Source: Larimichthys crocea (Eukaryota > Chordata > Actinopteri > Sciaenidae). Taken from it: a stretch of DNA of 64,000 bases. How positions within the stretch are numbered: the stretch's first letter is position 1; each line of letters begins with the position of its first letter. The DNA lies in NCBI RefSeq assembly GCF_000972845.2, contig NC_040016.1, positions 17,026,368 through 17,090,367 of the forward strand, written 5' to 3'. Of this stretch, positions 58,561 to 64,000 are shown in pieces. A model generated the notes under the pieces. The model did no database searches. It was given only the letters and a program-made list of their open reading frames with translations, and had not been told where the DNA came from. Position numbers and translations under genes: made by a program.

Positions 58561-58800
58561 CCCACAGTCCACAGACATGCAGGTTAATAGGTTGGCGATT
58601 CTCTAAAATTGCCCATATTCAGAATCAGAATCAGAATCAGAAATACTTTAATAATCCCAGGGGGAAATTATTTAATTCGTCTCCATGCGTCAGCCCTGTG
58701 GTGCACTAACGTGTACTGGCTACTTGTCCAGGGTGTACTGGCTCCAACCTCCCGTGACCCTGATAAGGATAAGTTGTTATGGAAAATGGATGGATGGATA
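58561..58800 (+). repeat. GGATGGAT-tailed repeat interrupted by a second repeat
   Basis: The left piece 58561-58616 (CCCACAGTCCACAGACATGC, AGGTTAATAGGTTGGCGATT, AAAATTGCCCAT) and right piece 58681-58800 (CATGCGTCAGCCCTGTGGTG, TTGTCCAGGGTGTACTGG, CTCCAACCTCCCGTGACCCT and the tail ATGGATGGATGG) belong to the family of 28823-29059 in plus orientation. The right piece also has a deletion between GGGTGTA and CTGGCTCC. Confidence 0.75.
58617..58680. repeat. AGAATC-tailed fish repeat, nested insertion
   Basis: (AGAATC)n at 58621-58641 followed by AATACTTTAATAATCCCAGG and GGGAAATTATTTAATTC. This (AGAATC)n plus 'tttattaatcccagagggaaatt' signature is familiar as the terminus of a teleost retroposon. 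The 4-base ATTC on both sides (58617-58620 and 58675-58678) could be a short duplication. Confidence 0.7.
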
Positions 58801-59275
58801 AGCCATCATGACTGGTTATCCCCCGACTTTTTCTCTAGCACTACCAGCTGACTTTGCCCTGAAATTTCCTCCATTGCTATATCCCTATTGTATATAGAAC
58901 GGTATGTGTGATGTGTTGATTTGATTGAGGTGTCTAGTTACACTACAATAACTATCAGATCGATTGAAATTAGGACGATTTCATTCACCTTCCCCAGTAT
59001 GGAAGTAATGTAATGTTGAAATATTTTTTTTTTTTACCACTACCAGTGGATTTTGCCCAGAATTTCCTTTCCATTGATAAGGTTGCTATTTGTGATGTGT
59101 GGATCTGATTGATGTGTCTAGTAAAACTATAAAAGCCACTGGATTGCTTGTTGGGATTTTTTTTTTACATTGTATTATAATTATTTCTGTGATTTCTTAA
59201 CTTTTCATGCAGCACCACCACATCAGTTCAAAATTTCAATTTATCCAATGCTCTGGTTCACAATTAAATACTTGC
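58801..59275 (-). repeat. 'catggcaatccatccaatag' family, minus orientation, duplicated units
   Basis: CTTTTTCTCTAGCACTACCA near 58828, CACTACCAGTGGATTTTGCC near 59038 and CATGCAGCACCACCACATCA near 59206 mark three unit starts. GTGATGTGTTGATTTGATTG (58908) and GTGATGTGTGGATCTGATTG (59093) are 185 bases apart and both continue into GTGTCTAGT. The family is that of 51379-51720. Diverged. Confidence 0.6.
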
Positions 59276-59394
59276 ACAAATAATTACCACCATCCTTCGC
59301 TGTACTTTGTGTTTTCTACTAATCTACAAAAGTTGCCATGTTGCTGAAATTGCCCCTGTGCCTATAGACTCATTTACAGTATGTTTTTGTATAT
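59276..59394. other. Short unique stretch
   Basis: Nothing recognised. Confidence 0.35.
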
Positions 59395-59440
59395 CGACTA
59401 ATTGATTACTTGATTAATTATTTCAGCTCTACTTTAAACT
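59395..59440 (+). repeat. End fragment of the AT-rich 'cgattaat' repeat
   Basis: TCGACTAATTGATTACTTGA and TTAATTATTTCAGCTCTAC match the terminal words of the family at 18300-18780. Confidence 0.5.
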
Positions 59441-59887
59441 GTGGCTGTATCTCATTAAAACAAACTCTTGGTGCTACACATCTAGCAATAGCCGATCTGT
59501 CAAAAGTGTGACATGCTCAAGATGTGTGTATTCCCAGTTGGCATCTTTATAATTTAAACATCTGTGGTATTATGCAGCAAAAATGAGAAGACAGTGAGCA
59601 GCTAGAAGTCAGACGTAATGCATTGTACATTATGCTCAATGATTTTCATGCAAACAGGAGGAATATTATTATTCATGATGGCATACGGCTGCCATACGTA
59701 AGTATTCTCAGATGTCTTCATGAATATTAATCTAAAAGAGTGAAAGATGCAGTTTGTACTACTCTCACTTTAAGCATAGCTCTAAATATAATCTGGGAGG
59801 TCAATGTTGTTCCTTGTTGGTTTGCCCTTTAAAAGTAGAACACAAGTAACTTTTTGACTTGCCCTCTGATGTAGGAGGGACTGTAAA
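59441..59887. other. Unique stretch with possible small regulatory block
   Basis: 59640-59740 has AATATTATTATTCATGATGG, a near-palindromic GGCATACGGCTGCCATACG and CATGAATATTAATC. No gene. Confidence 0.3.
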
Positions 59888-59911
59888 ACACACACACACA
59901 TGCACACACAC
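59888..59911. repeat. Short (AC)n run
   Basis: ACACACACACACATGC followed by ACACACACAGAC. Imperfect microsatellite. Confidence 0.85.
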
Positions 59912-62824
59912 AGACATAAATAAACACAGGTGTTCCTGTGTGAATAGTACTGTCATTCAATTAGCAGTTGGCAGGGTCTCACTAGTTGAACCAACAAGGG
60001 GTTCGCCACACACAATCAGTCTTCCAAGCAATACAATTGTAATATATCGTAGAGTATGATTTTTATGCAGCTTAGAACTGCAGCTGAAAATACAGCGCTC
60101 GCTGTTTAGGGAGCCTCAATTTAATTTTCACCTCCGTATGACAATCCTCAGAAATCATGGGTGTGAGAGAGTATAGGGAAAAAAAATTTGGTGTTGCTAC
60201 AGTTGCAGCAGCGGGTGGCAGAAATAGATTCACACATTCATACATTTAGGCAAATGTTTTTAGTGATTGGCTTCCACCAGCAATGTTTTGAATCTGCAGC
60301 ACTGGCGCAATAATGAACCCATAAGTGCATCTAAAAGGGAATTTCACCTCATAAGTGGAAGTGATAAAAGAGTTTAGACATACAAAATGAACAAAACTAA
60401 ACTAAAAAACAAATCATAATACAGCAACAGAAAGAAAAAATGTGAAGCAAAGCAAAACCTTATCAAAGCAATTAGCACGCTTTGGTGCTGTGGGTGTTAC
60501 CGTGGGTGTTCATCTGTGAGTAAACACACAAAGGGGAATCAGGACAACAGAAGGCAGCTCCTGAGGGTTTGATGCTTAAGCTGCTTCAGGATAAAAGACC
60601 ACACTTGACTGGTCAGCTGTAGGTTCAAAGAGCCATTGACAAACAAACTAAGACCCTACCTTTGATGGAGAGCTACTGAAGCACACAAGTGAGTACACGT
60701 GAATATGTGGCGTATACCACACTCATGATTAAAAGTAAACATCTCTGAATGTTACAATGTTTTTGTCTATTATTGAAGTATATTATTGTATGTTTCAATG
60801 TTCATCAGTCAATCAGTGTCAGCCTCTAACGATTATCCTAATGGACTATAAAACACAAATCAATCATCAATAGAAATAATTAGCTCCTCTCCAGGGGCTA
60901 TCCATCAACTAAACATCTCATGATGTCTTTTAATCTTTAAAATCTTTTTATTAAAGTCTGTTTTTGGACTTTTTGATAATATATGGTTAAGAATCTAACA
61001 TACAGGTTGGTCTGTTGGTTTTATTTTTACAAAAGGATCTGCATGAGTGAATGGATTGCTTTCTTGTACAGTAATTTAGAAAAAAGAGGAGAGTCTGTCT
61101 TCCCAAAAACACAAAAGTCCTGCAATTAAGTGCTGCTATTTCATCTTTGTCTATCAAATCATATACAGGTACAAGGCTGCTGGGTTGGCGGAGGGATAAA
61201 ACACTCGCCCACGTTTTATGTCACCAGTACCCTCAGCTTAGTTGCATATAGCAACAAACACAGCTGGCAGCTTTTGCAGGTGGGAAGCCAGTGAGGGATT
61301 TCATCATTGTGATTTATTGGTTGGTTTGGACAGCATTGCACTTACTGCAATCTAGTCAGATACACTAGTACAGACATCTGTAGTGAGGTGGGCTACTCAT
61401 AAATGAATTTAAACTTGAAACATCATTGGATTGTAAAATGACTACAAGCAGCATCTGCCCTTTTCTGTATTTCAAAGAATTTATTTTTCTTCAATGCCAC
61501 CATACAATTGCATCTATGGGCTGTCCTTCACTTACAGCACAGAATGAATTTTTAGTGTAGTCCCAGGCACAGTCCAGCACTGCATAATGAGCTACTGCTT
61601 TAGTAAATCAGCAGCTACATACTTGCACATTATTGCCTCAAAATGGAGCCCGTATGGGGAAATTGGCCAGAAAGTAAGAAACAAAAACACAATGATGTAG
61701 CTCAATTTCTACAGTTTAAACTGCCAGTCAGAATACAGCATATTAAGGCTTAAACACATATATTTCACACAATTGTGGCTCAGCAAGTTTAAAGAGTATT
61801 TTCATTGCATCTTGAAAGGAAATCCACCGCTGACAGCCATCCATCACAACGCTCAACACATTCTGAACAAGCATCGTAGCACCTGTCAAGTGGAAAGGCT
61901 CTGTGGTTCTTTTGCCTTCTGTCCTCTGATTGATAGGAAGTGAAAAGCACGAGCTGGCAGGGTTATAATTTCTGACATTACCAGCAGGACTATAAAACTG
62001 GCTGCTACTGGACATGCGGAGAAAGAGGGAACAACTGGAGTTGTCCGAGAGGAGGCCTGGAGGGTTTCAAGATGTCTGATTTATTGATGTGACTTCATCA
62101 TGAGGTGAAATGACACCATCATTTTTGATCAACAATGCCACCACTGGATATCAAAGAAGGAAGCTTTTACTGAATATATGAGGCATGTACTGCAACTGAG
62201 GAGTAGTTCAAGTTTTATAAATATATATAGACTTGGACTCAAGGCAATTAATGTTGTCTGGAGCCACGGGCTCTGTTATTGCTCCTAGGTCACATCACCC
62301 ATGTAGGACCTACGTGAATGCAGCTTATTCAGAAGACTCTGGATTTGCATTAACTTCGTCTGTTTCCTGTTTGGTGCTGGACAGTTAAAGAACGGTCTTT
62401 TTTTAGGTTTTTCGCTAAACCCAGCTCCCCACTGTTTCTGGAAAAGTGTTGATGGGAACTGTGAGACTGAAACGAACAGCTGCAGCTGAACGCTGCTTCA
62501 CAGAGGTAGGTGATATTTTTCCGTGGGTTTGTGACAATAATCAACATACATACAGTTATCTGATTCATTTTCATTCTAAAAATGTTGAGTGCAGCGTTAA
62601 ATGAGGATATGACACCGTTAGCCTAAAGATCCAGTGGGTTTGTTGTCTTTTGGTTACCTTAGAAAGAACCCTTTATATCAACAGGGAGTGGGTCCTCTTC
62701 CACGGACCACACCATGTTAAGCTGTAACGTACATCAGCCCAGAATCGACAAACCTAATACTGGCTCTAGACAAAGGCCTTTTGTCTTATTTGTGCATTTC
62801 AAGGCAACCATGGGCTCTTCTTGG
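59912..62824. other. Gene-free stretch
   Basis: No supported gene or named repeat over 2.9 kb. Near 62384-62516 a T-rich TTTTTTTAGG and a strong donor-like CAGAG/GTAGGT (donor at about 62504) bracket a segment, but all three frames contain stops, so it could only be a non-coding exon. The minus open frames at 61743-62015 and 62350-62574 have no domains. Confidence 0.4.
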
Positions 62825-62910
62825 AAGGTGAGGTGAGGGGTGATTCAGTTGGTTGCAATCTGCAAAGTCACTGCTAGGTGGCACTAAATCCTACACACCA
62901 ATCCTTAAAA
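62825..62910 (-). repeat. 'aggagcagtgtgtagga' repeat, minus-strand fragment
   Basis: AGGTGAGGGGTGATTCAGTT, GGTTGCAATCTGC, CACTGCTAGGTGGCACTAAA and TCCTACACACCAATCCTTAA are the complement of the first third of the repeat at 18075-18290. Confidence 0.7.
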
Positions 62911-63439
62911 CCATAAACTATTTGTTTAGAAATTTCTCCTGGCTTTGAGAAGGTGCTGAATAGCATCACACTTTAAATATGCAGTAGAAGAACTTCTTCT
63001 TTGTCTTCAGATGCCGTTTAAATAGTATAGACTTACAATTTGCTTATAAAAGCATCATTTTAAGACTTTTGCTCATTTGCTTTGACTTGTGGCTTAACTG
63101 AGCTCCTGCATATTATCTTTAAAATATTAAAGAAAATGTTAGATCAAGCCAACTTTTACATTTTTAAGGATAGGTATGGATTTTTGATGTATGAATTGTC
63201 AAGTAGTTTTAAAAGTAGAGTAGTTACTTATTTCACAATGCTTGTGAACCGGAGCTCTTTCCTTAACAGAGCCCTCCATTTATTCCTCAGAATGATGTTA
63301 ACTGACCAGGAAGCTTGGGTACAGACCCCTCTAGCATACACAGGCCATCCCTTGCTGGCTCTCTGTGGGAGGCAGCAGGGCCATCAGCATGGAGCGACCC
63401 CCGCTGATTCCCAAATCAAAAAAGAGTCGAGGTTCTGAA
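62911..63439. other. Gene-free stretch with unsupported 118-codon frame
   Basis: The plus-strand frame 63082-63438 is AT-rich in its first half and GC-richer in its second. It changes character midway and shows no domain. Treated as chance. Confidence 0.4.
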
Positions 63440-63620
63440 GGATTCTACTAGCCACCTGGACCCCTGCTTGTCTGTGCCTCTGTTTCTGCTTTCCCGTGGC
63501 TGTGTGAGAGGGCATGAATTATTAACCCGGCTAAAATAAAAAGCTCTGCTTCGTCCAGGCCTCCTGTAGCCATGAATAATGGAAGAGGCAGCTCAACTAC
63601 AGGCGTTTGGTGAGTCAAAC
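63440..63620. promoter_or_regulatory. Candidate conserved non-coding element
   Basis: Unique block with GGCATGAATTATTAACCCGG (63513-63532), CTAAAATAAAAAGCTCTGC and AGCCATGAATAATGGAAGAG. Two ATGAATWAT words lie 56 bases apart. No coding frame of substance. Inference from texture. Confidence 0.3.
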
Positions 63621-64000
63621 ACTGGGCCGTGATGGATGGCTGAGGGCCTACTGCGTCCCCCCTCCTTCTCACCTACCATCCGCTTCAGGTCTACCACACC
63701 CTGAAACCCAAAATGCATGGTCCAGACAACCTCTATTAATCTCTGGAAGTGCTACAGCTTTAAGCTCTTCTGCCCTGCTTCAGCACATCCCGCTCGACGA
63801 TTTGGCTTCCTGGAGGGATTTTTGTTTGTTGTTTGTTTGTCTTTCTCTTGCCTTTGCTTGCCTTTGTTTTGCTTCTCACTTGCACTGAAGTCAAGCTCTG
63901 CTCTGACCATGCATAGGCAGGACCTGACTCCAAGCCTGCTCTTTCTTACCTTTAATGCTCCAAACCACAAGGACCACAAGGATGAGATGGATTCATGTGA
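63621..64000. other. Window end, no supported feature
   Basis: TTTGTTTGTTGTTTGTTTGT lies at about 63820-63839. Overlapping open frames on both strands have no domains. Confidence 0.45.

Noticed and set aside
62384..62516. Segment between TTTTTTTAGG and CAGAG/GTAGGT as a coding exon
   Set aside because: All three plus-strand frames contain stops. At best it is a non-coding exon.
1..64000. CRISPR array, operons, phage or integron features
   Set aside because: No regularly spaced identical repeats of suitable length, no prokaryotic gene organisation, and vertebrate-type repeats throughout.
1..64000. Endogenous retrovirus or LTR element
   Set aside because: No pair of long direct repeats and no recognisable gag, pol or env frame on either strand.

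Overview
The window looks like non-coding DNA from a ray-finned fish, most likely a spiny-rayed (percomorph) teleost. It is AT-rich, has no open reading frame longer than about 130 codons on either strand, and carries CA, GA, TTC and GGA microsatellites. It is also scattered with short, diverged repeats whose wording I recognise from teleost genomes: the GGATGGAT-tailed repeat, the AGAATC-tailed repeat, the 'aggagcagtgtgtaggattt' repeat, the 'catggcaatccatccaatag' repeat and hAT-type miniature elements. These families were identified from memory, not by a database search. Nothing prokaryotic (operons, ribosome binding sites, tRNA arrays, CRISPR) is present.

Layout. 1-12.9 kb is mostly unique sequence. 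It holds a short retroposed fragment with a 10-bp target-site duplication (5965-6049), one exon-like segment (7138-7313) and a block with three POU octamer motifs (8748-9260). 12.9-13.2 kb holds the only recognisable protein remnant, a zinc-finger fragment of a hAT-type transposase. 14-19.2 kb alternates microsatellites, candidate conserved blocks and two dispersed repeats. 19.2-23.8 kb is featureless to my eye. 23.8-29.4 kb is repeat-rich and ends in a long foldback (29208-29354) that places mirrored AP-1-type sites in its stem tip. 30-39 kb is mostly unique, with a 55-bp tandem duplication and one exon-like segment. 40.5-41.0 kb and 55.6-56.0 kb are the most enhancer-like blocks. 42-47.8 kb holds two hAT-type miniature elements, one inserted into a repeat whose uninterrupted copy lies 1.8 kb upstream. 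51.4-59.3 kb is a second repeat-rich zone containing a nested insertion. 59.3-64 kb is mostly unique.

How it may work. I cannot support any complete gene. The arrangement (long unique stretches with homeodomain, POU and SOX-type motifs, separated by old repeats) fits a gene desert or very large intron with regulatory elements near a developmental gene. That is inference: conservation cannot be measured from one sequence. I found no previously undescribed multi-gene system. The best leads are the foldback, the filled/unfilled insertion pair, the hAT element with an exact 8-bp duplication, and the octamer cluster.
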